Shown here: one piece after another, positions 1 to 11,325 of the stretch
How the letters are laid out: the number at the start of each line of letters is the position of its first letter
Numbering within the stretch: the stretch's first letter is position 1
Assembly (NCBI RefSeq): GCF_000313135.1
Contig: NW_004457391.1
Span: forward strand, 14,017-78,016
Direction: 5' to 3'
Origin: Acanthamoeba castellanii str. Neff
Lineage: Eukaryota; Discosea; Longamoebia; Acanthamoebidae
DNA length: 64,000 bases
Notes under the pieces: model-generated
The model's input: only the letters and a program-made list of their open reading frames with translations
Told to the model about the DNA's origin: nothing
Database searches by the model: none
Program-made: the position numbers and the translations under genes

Positions 1-28
1 CAAGAGGCTGCTGTGGTTTTGGGGCAGC

Positions 29-3000
29 ATGTTTGGATTTGCCAAGAAGACGCCGAGCACGCGCAACCTGCGCGATGGTTCGCAGGGCGCTGGAGGGAAT
101 TTGGAGGCCGGGGCGCTGGCCTCATCCGCTTCGGGCACGCCAAGGGCCGGGGGCGGCGGCCGCTTTAACCCCTCTACGTTCGCGCTCCTATCCGCGGCCG
201 AGCAGGGCCTGACCGCCGAGCTCACGCGGCTGCTGGCCATGCGCGCCGGCACGGGCGGCGTGCTCGTGGTGCAGGTGAACGACCGCGACGAGTTCGGCCG
301 CACTGCCCTCCACGTCGCCGCCCGCCATGGGCACCTCGATGCCGTAAAGCTGCTGGCAGAAACCCACGGGGCCGACCTCAACGCTATCACGCTGCCTCAC
401 CCGGAAGGCCCACAGCAGCCGAGCGGGGCCGCGTCCAACGGCGGCGACGATGAAGGTTCACTCGGCCGGAAGAGCCCGCTCCACATGGCCCTCGAGGCCA
501 AGCGATTCGAGGTGGCGCACTACCTGCTGGCGAAGGGCGCCACGGCCGGGCTGAGCACCTGCGGAGCCAGGGCACCGCCGGCGGCAGGCGAGCCGAGTGC
601 CGCTATCGCACCGGTGGCAGCGCCTTCAACCACCGCCCTGCACCTGGCAGCAGCCAACTGCCCCACGGAGGGCGACGCCTCGACAATCAAAACGTTCACA
701 GGTACGCCCGGTCGCCTAAAGAACGGCCCAACAAGGGGAGCGAAAGACGTCGCATTCTGTCGCTTTCGTTCTTTCTTCATTCTTTTGTAAGAAGAACGTG
801 CTGACGCAGCGCGTGTTCGTGTCGCCATGGCCCAGATATGGTGGGCATGATATTGATGCTGCTTGGCGGTGCCAACCACCAGGACGCTTTGGGCAACACC
901 GCACTCCACTACGCAGTGTACGCTTGACCCTTTTCCCCCTTGCCCACTCATCTCACCAGATCAGCTGAGCCGCTCACTTTTCTCTCGTACAGGACACGCC
1001 AGTGCCTGGCTCTGGTGAATCTCTTGATCAAGCACCACGCCGACCCAAACATCACAAACAAGTCCGCACGCCGCCCTTCAGCAGTTGCCCTACGAGCCAC
1101 TGTCGTGTGCATGACTCACTGGTTGTGCGGTTTTTGTTTCAGCGATGGGGACAGCAGCCTGCTACTTGCAATCAATCAGGGCAAGAGGGAGATCAGCCTG
1201 GCTGTTCTCAACTCCTACGCCACGCAGACTACATCGGCCACACCGTCGGAGGCCTCACCCTCCACGCCGGTCAAAGCCACTCCGCCGGTCGCAAAGGTAC
1301 CTTAGACAGGGAATCTCGCAAGTGCGTTGTGCGCAACTGACGTGTACGATTAGGAGCCGGAGCTCAACCTCCAAAAGGGCTGGCTGAAGAAGAAGATTCA
1401 GGCGTCGGACAGCAAGTTTCTCAAGAAGTGGCAGAGGCGTTTCGTGGAAGTCCGGCAGTCTTCGCTGGCCTACTACAAGAACCAGCAGCAGGTACGTACT
1501 CGCCGCACACCACACTCGCTCGCGGACCGTGCGACTGACCGCGTGCCCCCTCACAGTCGGTTCCGAGCTTTGAGATTGACCTGAAGCGGGCGACCATCTT
1601 GGTGTCTTCCCCCTATCACAAGGCCTTTGCCGGAGTACCTGCGACCCCTCCCGCCCAATGCGCGACAGTGCGCGTGCGTGCACCAAACTGATCAGCGCAT
1701 TGGTGGTCGGTCTGTCCGAACAGCTCTCGGAAACAGCCCCGGACCCCAGCCACCCGTTCGTCTTCGCGGTGAGAGCGGACACCAGGGACTCGAAGAGCCA
1801 TTCTGGTGATGACTCGTATGCCCCCCTCTCTCGCCCACAATGTTGACAGCTGCTTGCGCTGATGCTGCCTCGTCACCTCTCCGCAGGGACGCCAGCGCCA
1901 AAACGGGCAAGACCCTGTTCTTCTCCACGACGTCTGAGGGTACCACCAGCCCCGGCCCACACCAGCGCTCGTCGCTACCGAAACGTTCGTTCCAACTTCT
2001 GACCATTCTCCCTTATTTGTGGAATGCAGAGGAATTGTTGCAATGGGTGCAGTCCATTATGAGCATCAAGAAGCAGGGTACGTACGCAGTTTCTCAATTC
2101 CACCTACAATGCAAGACCAACGCAATCGAGCTGACGGCTGCTGGACCAACAGTGCAAGTGCAAGAGAGGAACTCGACCGACCCTCGGTACCCGGCGAAGG
2201 TGACAGCCGTGGTGAAGCGCGTGGCCAGGTATTTCGAGGATCACATCGAGCAGCCGCGAGAGCAGCAACAACAGCCAGAGGCGACAGGCGACAAGGACGC
2301 TCTGGATGACTCGCTCAGCGAACTCCAAGCGTACAACCCCAGCACCAGCGCTAGCGAGAGGGAAGAAGAGGCAGTGGAAGATGGGGGCAATACGGACGAC
2401 CCCCAGGAGGGCGAGCGAAGGAGCAGTCTCGTGCCGCTGCACGTCCCCGACTTATGGAACGCCACCAAGGCCGTCGACAGCGAGATTGACGCCCTCGAGC
2501 TGGCGCTCCGCAAGATGCTCGACACGAAGGACTCCTCGTTCGATTTCGGGGCCATCACGAATCCCTACTCCATCTTCCAGGTGCGCCACACCACACCGTT
2601 CGCCCGCCTTGCGCATAGGAACCACCACTTCACGGCCACTTCAACTCACCCTGGCCGTAATTCCTTCTTTTTCTCCTTCCCAGTTCATGTTGGCGAAGCT
2701 CGAGCAGCTCCACATGCCCCTCCTAACCTTCAAGCTGGAGTCATCTTTTCTGACGATTGCAGCTCTGGTCGATCCGTCTGAGCGACTGGAGCAGTACCGG
2801 ACTCTGCTGAGGACCAGCGTACCGTCGGACTGCTTCCAGAAGATCCGCGCTCTGCTGCCGCTGATGCGTCGGCTGGAGGCCCACCACGAGCGCAACGGCA
2901 TGACCTACGCCCGACTGGGCGACGTCTTCATGTCAGTCTTCATTCGCAGCCGAATGGAGAAGTCGGCCGGTGAGACCACCAGGGAGAAGTACCTCGCCCG

Positions 3001-3487
3001 AACGCTGGTCCGTACCCCCCTCCCCTTTAAACCTGTCTTCGCTCTTTCTTCGTTTTCGTTCTTTTGCTGACGTCAGCACCGACTCTCGAGCCAGTTGGAA
3101 GACTTTGTGCGACACCAGGAGCGGCTGTTTGCCGAGAAGCCCGAGGAGGGCAAGGACTCGGTCACGGAGCAGCTCGAGGGCGAGTACGCCCACTTCCGTC
3201 GCCGCGTGGGAGCGCAGGGGCTGCTCTACCTGCTCGACCAGGAGGTCGAAGCGATCCGGCTCAAGTGGGAGGAGGTGAAGGAGATCGGCAAGGGCGAGAG
3301 CGGCAACCGTGCGCGCGAGTGGGAGAGGACCGTGCAGCTTGCGAGCGCCCTGGGCGAGGGCATCCAGGCCGAAATGGAGACCAACACCGAGATGGTCGCT
3401 CGGATGCACGTCGCCCTCAGCGAGTCCCAGCAGGCCATCGAAGCCGTGCAGCCACACTGGGACACCAAGGCCTCAACCTCTCCTTGA
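29..3487 (+). CDS. Ankyrin-repeat, PH and RhoGAP-like domain protein
   Basis: Multi-exon gene. Exon 1 (29-699) opens ankyrin repeats (FGRTALHVAARHGHLDAVKLL), which continue after splicing at about 836 (GNTALHYA) and 993 (LLIKHHADPNITNKS). From about 1354 a PH domain follows (QKGWLKKK, then FLKKWQRRFVEV), finishing near 2080 with AEELLQWVQSIMSI. After an acidic linker, exons at about 2430-3010 give a RhoGAP-like core (EQLHMPLLTFKLE, then ALLPLMRRLEAHHERNGMTYARLGDVF). A coiled-coil tail ends at the TGA. The likely role is a membrane-phosphoinositide-linked regulator of Rho-family GTPases. The N-terminal RhoGAP part that normally holds the arginine finger was not recognisable, so GAP activity is uncertain. 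The start at 29 is the first ATG of the open frame, but the window begins just upstream and an earlier exon is possible. Confidence 0.7.
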
Positions 3488-3610
3488 TTACCCCTCATCA
3501 GGTTGTGGCTTCTAACATGATTTTTTAAAACATTTTTCTTCTTGGAAAAGCGAAAACAAAAGACGCAGCCAAAAATTGCCAAAAACAAATCAGTGGAGGT
3601 TGATTGGAGG

Positions 3611-6005
3611 ATGATCAAGGACGAAGCCGAAGGTACTCTCGATGTGAACTTGATTGTTTTTGGCGATGGAGATGGATGGAGATGCCATGCAACTCTACGA
3701 GTGTTTTAATTATGTTTGGATTTCATCTTTATTAAAACTTGCTGCAGAGGGAAGGGCAGCAGAGAACGACGACGACGTACTCCGACCGGTATGCGGCACC
3801 GCAACGGGCTCGCAGGCAGCCCTGGGTGCGGAGTGGGCACTGAGCGAGGGACCCGACGGCAGCCGCGCCCACCTCCGCCACGTCGACTTCCCAACGCCGT
3901 TCACGACCCAACCCCAGGTACCCACATGACCCCCATCGTGTTCACTCAATCTTTCGACACATGCCGGTGGTCACCTTCATCGCCATTCTCACCTTCGTCG
4001 CCGTCAGGTGGCCGTGTTCCTCTCGGCCGTGAACATCCAGGACAAGACCGACCGCCGCGTGTGCGTCTCGGTCGAGAGCCAGAACAAGCGCGGGTTCGAC
4101 CTGAGCTTTGCCACGTGGAGCGACACCCGGGTGCTGGCGGCCTCCGCGACCTGGGTGGCCTTCGACAAGCGCTACCTCTCCACGCCCGGTACGTGCGCAC
4201 CGGGTGGCCACCGGCGCATCCCTTCATTCCATCGTGACTGACTTCTGCGCTGCGCACAGGGAGCACGATCGAGGTCGGCCGCTTGCTCATCTCACAGAAG
4301 GCGTTCGGTGCGGCGTACAAGGTACGGTCATCGGTCCTTCCATCCTCGGCTCCGCGGTGGTCTGTGCGGCCTGACGCGCCATTCACGGCTGTGGCGTTGG
4401 CGGCGACGGTGGTGGTGATGGTGGTTGCGTGGTGGGTGCATAGCTGCACAAGGGCAAGGGCGACCGCACGTTCACGACCAGAGTCAACTTCACCAGCACG
4501 GGCTTCGCCACGCCGCCCACTGTCACCCTGGGCCTGTCGGCGTTCGATATTCTCGTATACATTCCTTCCCCTTTTGCACCACACACGACACACAACACAC
4601 ACTTAAGGTGGCGGCAACGCACGCGCTCTCCTTTGCTGACGTGGACACGCACGCCGGCCCGCCGAACACAGGACGACTCGGACCACCGGCTGGCTCTGTC
4701 GCTGGAGAATGTCGATAAGAAGGGCTTCACCTTGAACGTGGGCACGTGGCTCGAGACCAAGGTGTGGTCGCTCGAAGTGACCTGGATCGCGTTCGACAAC
4801 TCCTTCCTCTCCGGCACCAAGGGTACCCGGGCTCGTCCTGCTCTGCGTGCGCCCACGCCCGACATGGCCTCAAAAACTCGAAACTTCGCCCACACACACA
4901 CACACACAGGTCTGCAGATCGCGAGTGGCCGCTGGCCGTTCAAGCGAACCACGCCGGGCTATGTCCTCCACGAGGGCACCGGGAACCGCTCAGTCAAGCA
5001 GCACATCACCTACCCCCGCAAGTTCGCTGGTTCGGCCTACTTCTCCCCCTCTTGTGTGTGTTGTGTGTTGTGTGTTGTGTGTTGTGGTGTGTTGTGTGTT
5101 GTGTGTTGTGTGTTGTGTGTTGTGTGCACAATTTTTCGCGAGTTTATACTTACATTCCTGCCCTCACACTACAGCCATGCCGGACGTGATTCCTTTCTTC
5201 TCTCTCATCGACGTACTGCACAAGGCCGACCACTGGTATCGTCCGCCGCTTTAGCTGCAGGTTTGCGCTCAAACGAGTTTAGAGAGAAGTCCTCACCCAC
5301 GTCGTGCGCCACGACAGCGTGAGGACGGTGGTGCAAAACTGGAACGAGTCGGGATTCGATCTTGTGTTGGGCGCCTGGGCCAACAGCCATGTGTGGTCGG
5401 CCTCCTGCTCGTATCTCGCCTTCGGCACTCCTGGTTCGTGTTCCCCAATCTGCGTGTGCGGTGGAGCGTGTGCGTGTGCGTGGAGCGTGTGCGGTGGAGC
5501 GTGTCATACTTCTTTAATTTATTTACCTACTTTACAAACGTTGGAGCAGTCGGTTATGCGGGAGGTAAGAAGCCGGCCCCTGCGGCCTCGGGCGGCACGG
5601 CGAAGCAGAAGTCCGACGAGCCTGTGCCATCGACTTCGACTTCGCCCTCCACCACCTCGACGTCGTCTTCCTCTACGAGTGCGGCCACAAGCGAGAAAGG
5701 AGCCGACGACGAAGCTGAGGAGGACGAGAAGACGTGCAAGGTCTGCATGGACGCCGAGATCAACATCTGCTTCGTGCCCTGCGGTACGTTCGCCTCGATT
5801 CCTTCAACGACACGTGTCATGGACCAGTGAGGGCACGCCCACCTTGCTTGCTTGCTGCCAACACGCACAACGACACGCACGACACGCAGGGCATCTGGCG
5901 GTGTGCCAGGACTGTGCCAACCTGCTGACGGGCAAGGGCAACAAGCGAGAGTGCCCGATCTGCAAGACCAAGATCACCAAGGCCGTCCGCATCTTCAAGA
6001 CCTGA
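3611..6005 (+). CDS. Triple H-type lectin domain RING-finger protein (putative E3 ubiquitin ligase)
   Basis: Eleven exons join in frame: 3611-3632, 3748-3917, 4008-4188, 4260-4321, 4444-4554, 4672-4822, 4910-5053, 5175-5212, 5283-5433, 5550-5783, 5890-6005. The product is about 459 residues. Three H-type lectin units follow one another, each with the pattern (N/D)xxxKxGFxL...W followed by W(V/I)AF or a variant (NKRGFDLSFATW; DKKGFTLNVGTW; NESGFDLVLGAW). A Ser/Thr-rich linker leads to a C3HC4 RING at the C terminus (CKVCMDAEINICFVPCGHLA, then CANLL and CPICKTKI), of the IAP/MGRN-like kind and ending in RIFKT. No signal peptide is visible, so the lectin units probably work in the cytosol and may present substrates to the RING. 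The exon 8 to 9 join (5212/5283) is the least certain. Confidence 0.8.
5052..5127 (+). repeat. Intronic GT-rich tandem repeat (TTGTGTG-type)
   Basis: Repeats of TTGTGTG/TGTGT fill the intron between exons 7 and 8 of the H-lectin/RING gene and begin at its donor site. Confidence 0.85.
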
Positions 6006-6332
6006 CCGTTGCGTCCTCTGTACAGAATTGAAGAGACCCTTTGGGCCTCGCCCAATTACACCCCCGGGGGTTTGGCGTACTGCTTCTCTGTCGCCGGAGC
6101 TCGCGCGTGACCAAGCACAGAGCAACAGTTGGCGGTCCCTGGATAAAAATTGTAAACGCCCGACGAGTGCTGGAGATTTGACACGCTAGTTCCGGCCGCC
6201 CCCTGTTGGCGGGCTGCTAGATCATGTGTTCCGGGACCGCGTTAAGGCCCGACTCGTGCCCATACGCCGCCTCTTTGCTAGGCCCAGGACATTCTCACGA
6301 TCTACCCTCCACAGCTCACAATCGCCACCAGC
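6006..6332. other. Intergenic region
   Basis: Holds the 3' end of the lectin-RING gene and the upstream region of the first small paralogue. I see no conserved reading frame. An AT-rich GGATAAAAATTG at about 6139 is the only TATA-like run, and it lies far (about 190 bp) from the ATG. Confidence 0.5.
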
Positions 6333-6767
6333 ATGCGCCTCCCTCGCCTCCGCCGGAGCAAGGAAGACACTCTTGCGCCCGCCACCCCGGTCTCGGCACA
6401 GCCCGCCCCCAGCGAGAGCCCGCGAGGGCTGGCCAAGTGGCAGGCCATACTGGAGGAGCAGGCGCCAACGCCAGCGGCCGCCTCCATGGCGATCGCTACG
6501 GTCAGCCCCGACGTCATCGTCCGGAGCCCGGTAGCTTTCCTCTCCACCGCCGCCGACGACGAGAGCTACGAAGTGGCCGGAGGAGTGGTGGCTGCGGTGG
6601 TCGGCGGCAGCGGCGGGCTGGGCAGCTCCCGGAGTCGTACCAACACCGCCGCACCGCCGCGGTGGCTCGCCGACCACGCCGACGCCAACGTCCAGCAGTA
6701 CCGCGCCAACGCCCAGCTGGGCGCACTCTCCGCCCTGTGCCCCGTCCACCCCCTCCTTTGCGACTGA
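6333..6767 (+). CDS. Small uncharacterised protein, tandem family member 1
   Basis: Single-exon frame of 144 residues with no recognised domain. It starts with a short basic segment (MRLPRLRRSKED), has an Ala/Ser/Pro-rich middle and ends with a conserved block (PRWLADHADANVQQYRAN, then AQLGALSAL). Two further genes downstream on the same strand (starts at 7192 and 7983) share both the basic start and this terminal block, which supports the frame and the start codon. No signal peptide or membrane segment is seen. Function unknown. The conserved terminal helix may be a protein-interaction motif, which is inference only. Confidence 0.6.
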   Translation: MRLPRLRRSKEDTLAPATPVSAQPAPSESPRGLAKWQAILEEQAPTPAAASMAIATVSPDVIVRSPVAFLSTAADDESYEVAGGVVAAVVGGSGGLGSSRSRTNTAAPPRWLADHADANVQQYRANAQLGALSALCPVHPLLCD

Positions 6768-7191
6768 GCTCCGCCGCTTTGCTACTTCCGGAGCGCCAAG
6801 AGAAGAACCCGAAAGACCATCGGCGAGCTGGTCAAAGAGGCCAAAGTGTGCTCGCGAGGCGTTAACACTTTGCCCCCCCCAACCACGTGCTGTGGTGTGT
6901 TCATAAAGACAATTTTGACAAGCACAGATGTGAAAGCCAACTTTTAGGGTAACTAACTTTGGCAACCACCCGGATACGGGCCTTTTTGTTTGGTCTTCGG
7001 CGGTTCAGCGCCCAAGAGGAGTCGGCCTTTTCACTTCTTCCTTCCCTACTGGTGTACGCGGCTCGTGGTAGCCAGACACCCACCAGGTGGGGAGGCCGAT
7101 GAAGGCGATATTTATGCAAGCCCCCGAAGAACATCATACACTCCCTCCTTTCCTTCCTTCTCCTCAGGCGGACAACACAAGCACAGCCACG
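6768..7191. other. Intergenic region between tandem paralogues
   Basis: No conserved frame. The sequence GCGATATTTATGCAAG near 7108, about 85 bp before the next ATG, is the best TATA-like candidate and sits at a distance similar to the clear TATA boxes elsewhere in the window. An upstream in-frame ATG at 7087 exists but adds residues not shared by the paralogues. Confidence 0.4.
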
Positions 7192-7764
7192 ATGAAGATA
7201 CCTCTGCCCTGGCGTCGAAAGAGCAACCCCGCCGTTCACCAACTCTCTTCCTCTCCACCCAACCTCTCCCTCATCTCGCTGCCCACCACCACAACTCCTT
7301 CATCCTCTTCCTCATCATCATCTTCTGCATCTCAACCAACTTCTCCGCGCTCCCCAACCTCCCCGCGCTCTCCGGCTTTCCTCACCACGCCCACCATACT
7401 ACACACCCGGCAGCACACCCCCCTCGCCCGGTCGCCCCACCACCACCACCCGCCGCCCCAGCTCTACAGGTCGAACGAAGACACCGACTCGCGCAGCGCC
7501 AGCCTCCATCTGAGCGCGACCACGGACACGACCGAGTGCACGACCACCTACACCGATCTCTACGCCTCGACGGCCACCTACACCGTGGTCGGGGAGGAAG
7601 AGGAGCTCGACGATGACTTCATCGCCAACGGCTTGCTGCCGTGTTCGCCACGGTGGCTGGCCGACCACGCGGACGACAGCGTGCGGCAGCACCGCGCCAA
7701 TGCCCAGATGGGCGCCCTGGCCGCGCTCCGTGCTGGCCGGTTTCTTACGGCGGTGGACAGTTGA
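7192..7764 (+). CDS. Small uncharacterised protein, tandem family member 2
   Basis: Single-exon frame of 190 residues. It begins MKIPLPWRRKSN, which resembles the starts of the two neighbours, then has a long Ser/Pro/His/Thr-rich low-complexity stretch. It ends with PRWLADHADDSVRQHRANAQ and GALAAL, nearly the same block as in the first paralogue. The start at 7192 was chosen over the in-frame ATG at 7087 because it aligns with the family. An ATTAAA poly(A)-type signal lies about 35 bp after the stop. Function unknown; the conserved ends with a fast-changing middle suggest a disordered protein with one short interaction motif. Confidence 0.6.
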   Translation: MKIPLPWRRKSNPAVHQLSSSPPNLSLISLPTTTTPSSSSSSSSSASQPTSPRSPTSPRSPAFLTTPTILHTRQHTPLARSPHHHHPPPQLYRSNEDTDSRSASLHLSATTDTTECTTTYTDLYASTATYTVVGEEEELDDDFIANGLLPCSPRWLADHADDSVRQHRANAQMGALAALRAGRFLTAVDS

Positions 7765-7982
7765 GGCACCCCTTTCACGTTTGTCCTCAGAACTGTATTA
7801 AAACATTTTGTGTCGACATACATTAGTCGCTAGGGAAACTTATGTGGCCAATTGGCGCCAACCGTCAGCCATAGCAACATAGAGCGATTCGCAGCTACAG
7901 GCCGACCACTCATCGTGCTGTCGGTGGCTTGTCCTTCTTGCTTTCTTACACACCCTACAACCACTACTACTACCTCACCAGC

Positions 7983-8450
7983 ATGAAGCTGCCGCTGCTG
8001 CCGCGGTGGAAGAAACACAAGCCCACCGTGCCCACCCACACCTCGGTCAAGAAGACCACGCAGGCCAAGAAGAAAGCTGCGATCCCGGTTCACCTCGGCG
8101 CACACACCACCGCCGCCAGCTCGGCGCCACCGGCTGCGGCCCGCGCGGCAGCCCAACTCGCCCGCGAGAAGGAGGCGGTCGAGCGCAAGCGACGCGCGAC
8201 GGAGGCGGATGTCGACCTGAGCGCGGTGCTTCCCGTACCCGACACGGCCCGGGCGGCCCACCACCACGACTGCAACGACCGCGACGCCTGGCTGGCCGAG
8301 CACGCCTACCTGGTGCGCCTGCGCGCCGCAGCAACCGCCGCTGTCGCCAGTCCGATGCATGATGGCTCCGACGCTTGTACCGCCACTACTACCATGGCGA
8401 TGTCGCGCTCGTCGCCTCGCAGGCTCATAGATGATGCGCCTCCCTATTGA
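7983..8450 (+). CDS. Small uncharacterised protein, tandem family member 3 (divergent)
   Basis: Single-exon frame of 155 residues beginning MKLPLLPRWKKHK, like the two preceding genes. The middle is Ala/Lys/Arg-rich and probably helical (LAREKEAVERKRRATEAD). The C-terminal block is a divergent version of the family motif (DRDAWLAEHAYLVRLRAAAT), with WLAEHA replacing WLADHA. It runs towards the reverse-strand permease, whose stop lies only about 50 bp away. No known domain is seen; function unknown. Confidence 0.55.
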   Translation: MKLPLLPRWKKHKPTVPTHTSVKKTTQAKKKAAIPVHLGAHTTAASSAPPAAARAAAQLAREKEAVERKRRATEADVDLSAVLPVPDTARAAHHHDCNDRDAWLAEHAYLVRLRAAATAAVASPMHDGSDACTATTTMAMSRSSPRRLIDDAPPY

Positions 8451-8498
8451 AGATGTATGGCATCGTGTGCACACCATATATGTAAGAGTATTAAGAGT

Positions 8499-10901
8499 TT
8501 AGTCGACCAACTGCTTGATTTCGTCGATAGAGATGACGAGCACGCTGATGACGCCGAACACGAGCCCGACGGCGGCCAAGATGGCCGCGCCGATCTTCCG
8601 GGGCGAGGTGTAGCGGCCGGGCGCGAGCTTCATGTAAAAGACGCCAGGACCCGTGTACACGATCAAGTTGCCTGCACGCGATCCACCACCGCCGCCGTGA
8701 GTCGTCACGGGATCAAATCTTGCACACAACTGCAACAAGAGCTGGAGGAAGTAGTGGGTACCGGCAGTGGCGCCGATGATGCCGAATACGAAGGAGATGT
8801 CGGGGATGACGATGCTGAGCAAATAGGACAGGGCCACTATGCAGGCGGTGATGACAATGTACCGGATCGAGATGTCCGGCACCCTGCCCAGTCGGACATG
8901 GGGGAGTAGGTACCGTAAGTACACGACAGCGGCGCAAGTGAGCGGGGGGGGGGAAGTTGGGAGCGCACTTGTTGGGCGAGACCTCCAGGACGATGCTGTC
9001 CACCGCGATACGCGCTGGGTAGTGAATGATGGGGTACGAGAATCTAGATTCAATTTTCGAGTGATTGCAAAACGATGTACGTTAGTTGTCGTGTCTAGTC
9101 TCGTCGAGCTGCTAATAGTGATTGACTACGTACACGATGACCACGGCCAAGAGGATCTTGCCAATTTCTGCGGTGCAAAGGCGACGTCAGCCGCTACGGT
9201 TGTCATGAGGAGGATATGGTGCACAGAACAGCACAGCGTACCGACAAGGATGTCGTCGTCGTAGTTGTTGAATATGTTGCCCTCGGTCTCCTCCAAGAAG
9301 GTCAGGTAGCCAAACACGCCCACGATGAGATAGGCCAGGCCGCTCACCAGCACCGCCGCGTGGACCACAGCACGCATCCGGGACATCGTGGGGTTCCTGC
9401 GACGGACCATCACCACCGCGAGGTTAGGGCCAGAGCCGACAAGAAGGGAAGGAGCGAAAGAAGACAGAAAGAGTGTGCGCACCTCATCTCAGAAAATATG
9501 GGGAAGATGTTGGGGTGGAAGGTGAAGGCGAAACTCATGATGGGCAGCGATCGGAAGATGTCCGGCGCGAAGTTGGCCAACGAGAGCTCGTCCTCCGATT
9601 TCTCCAGGCCCTCTTCCGCGATGTTTTGGATGGAACGAAACGCAACCAGGAACACTGTGTCGTCCACACACACACACACACAGCGGTGAGCAGTTGACAT
9701 CGACATCGAGGATGACGGAGAAACGCGAAGCTGTGTGTGTTGTGTGTGGAGGAGTGTACCGAGATAGACGATGCAGGCCAGGGCAGCCAGCGATGTGTAG
9801 GCCAGGGCACCGATCTTTCGCAGCAAGCAAAGAGGGAGCACGATGACGGTGGCGATGATGCCTGTAACGCACAGTGACAGTGTTGAGCTACACGACCGTC
9901 CAAAAAGCGGGGGGGGGAGACGACGAAGCAGAGAGCAGGTTTTTCGTACCCACAACGAACCACCGGTGATGCAGCGGCCCGAGCCACTCTGTGAAGGGAA
10001 GCAGCACGTCTCCGATGACAATCATGTAGCCTGTCAAGGCTCCAAAGAGGAACATGAAATTACACAGATCGGCAAAGATGGCTCCTGTCGGTACGAGAGA
10101 GAGAGAGAGAGGAGGATCAGCGAACGAAGCACCAGCCAAACCCATGAACACATTGGATGAAGCAGCAGCTGCAGGTCGTACCGCCCTTGCCTCCGACCGC
10201 TCGGGCAAGGCCTGTGTAAGACTTCTCCTCCACGTACTTGCTGGCTTCGAGCAACAGGTAGCAACTGGGACGACACACACACACACATGCACCAACATCG
10301 CTCCTCATTAGCATAACGCTTCGAATAGGACGCGACGACGGCCTTGCATCGTGTAGTAGTACCTATAAACACATAAGAGACCGACCGTGGTGAGCAACAC
10401 GCTGCCCACGATCATGCCCGACGATCGCAGTGCGAACGGCAGGGCCTGGCGCCGCCAACAGAGCCAGCAGAGGGGAATTGTAAGAACGAAGGTGGTGGGA
10501 GAAGAGAACAAGCAGCGTTTGGAAGGAGAGGGTTTTGGGGGGGGGGGTACCAGCACACCGCCGCCAATAATGTTGTTGACAAGGTTGAAGGTGGCGCTCT
10601 TGGCGGACGACACATGCCGCTTGTCGTGGTGCACCTCGAGCACGTACTCGCCGTCATCGTCGTTCAGGCCAATACGCTGTTCTTCCTCTTCGTGCACGTA
10701 CACATCGTGCTCGGCCTCTTCATCAGTCGCTGCTGGATGTGTGTACAAGTGAGCCTTGCCCCCGATTCCGGCGATCTTTTCCATTGCCGGCAACTGCTGT
10801 GTAGACGAGGAATGTGAAGTCCCCAATGCTCGCCGCAGAATTGACGAAGATCGATTTCTTTCTCTAATCGCTAAGCCCGCGTGCCGCTCCAAAATGTCCA
10901 C
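8499..10901 (-). CDS. AAAP-family amino acid transporter (SLC38-like)
   Basis: Reverse-strand multi-exon gene. After a cytosolic acidic N-terminal region comes the family signature (SAKSATFNLVNNIIGGGVL, then PFALRSSGMIVGSVLL). Many hydrophobic segments follow: a YMIVIGDVLLP region, an LPLCLLRKIGALAYTSLAAL region, a SFAFTFHPNIFPIFSEM loop, and GLAYLIVGVFGYLTF with YDDDIL. The C terminus has paired helices (YLLSIVIPDISFVFGIIGAT; IGAAILAAVGLVFGVISVLV). About eleven membrane segments are expected, as usual for sodium- or proton-coupled neutral amino acid transporters of plasma or lysosomal membranes. The start is either 10901 or the internal Met at 10784. The substrate cannot be told from sequence. 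Confidence 0.85.
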
Positions 10902-11325
10902 AGATTATCTTTCCACGTTGTGATAGCTTAGTGTACCGCTCCCCGCTCTACTCCACTTCTTGCACTCGAACTGGTCCTTCCTCTCGCTCTACTCTATCTG
11001 TGTGCCTGAACTGATCTCCGCCAAAGAAGGTGAAACTCACAACGAGAAACAGAGCCCTCGAACGGCGAGTGGCGTAGGGCCAAGATAGTGGCGAGGAGCA
11101 CGCCATAGCTCCACCACGCGGCGTAAGTTCGGCCGGCTCGACCTCTTCTGTCAGCCGTCTCTGTCGTAAATTTCCCTCGCCAAGCACATCTGGGCGAAAT
11201 TTCGCACTCAAATTATTGGCGCGAAATGCGTACCGATTTTCGGTTATATTTGCATTCCTGAAATTAAAAATACGTAATTCATGAATTTAAAGCTCTTGCC
11301 GCAAATTCATAAATTGGCTTCAAAG
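10902..11325. other. Divergent intergenic region (permease / SPRY-DCN1)
   Basis: Separates two divergently transcribed genes and should hold both promoters. The part next to the SPRY-DCN1 start (about 11230-11300) is strongly AT-rich, unlike the surrounding DNA. I see no clear TATA box and no conserved frame. Confidence 0.5.

Noticed and set aside
10948..11211. Reverse-strand 87-residue frame upstream of the permease
   Set aside because: No conserved motif. It may be part of the 5' untranslated region; there is no evidence for a separate gene.
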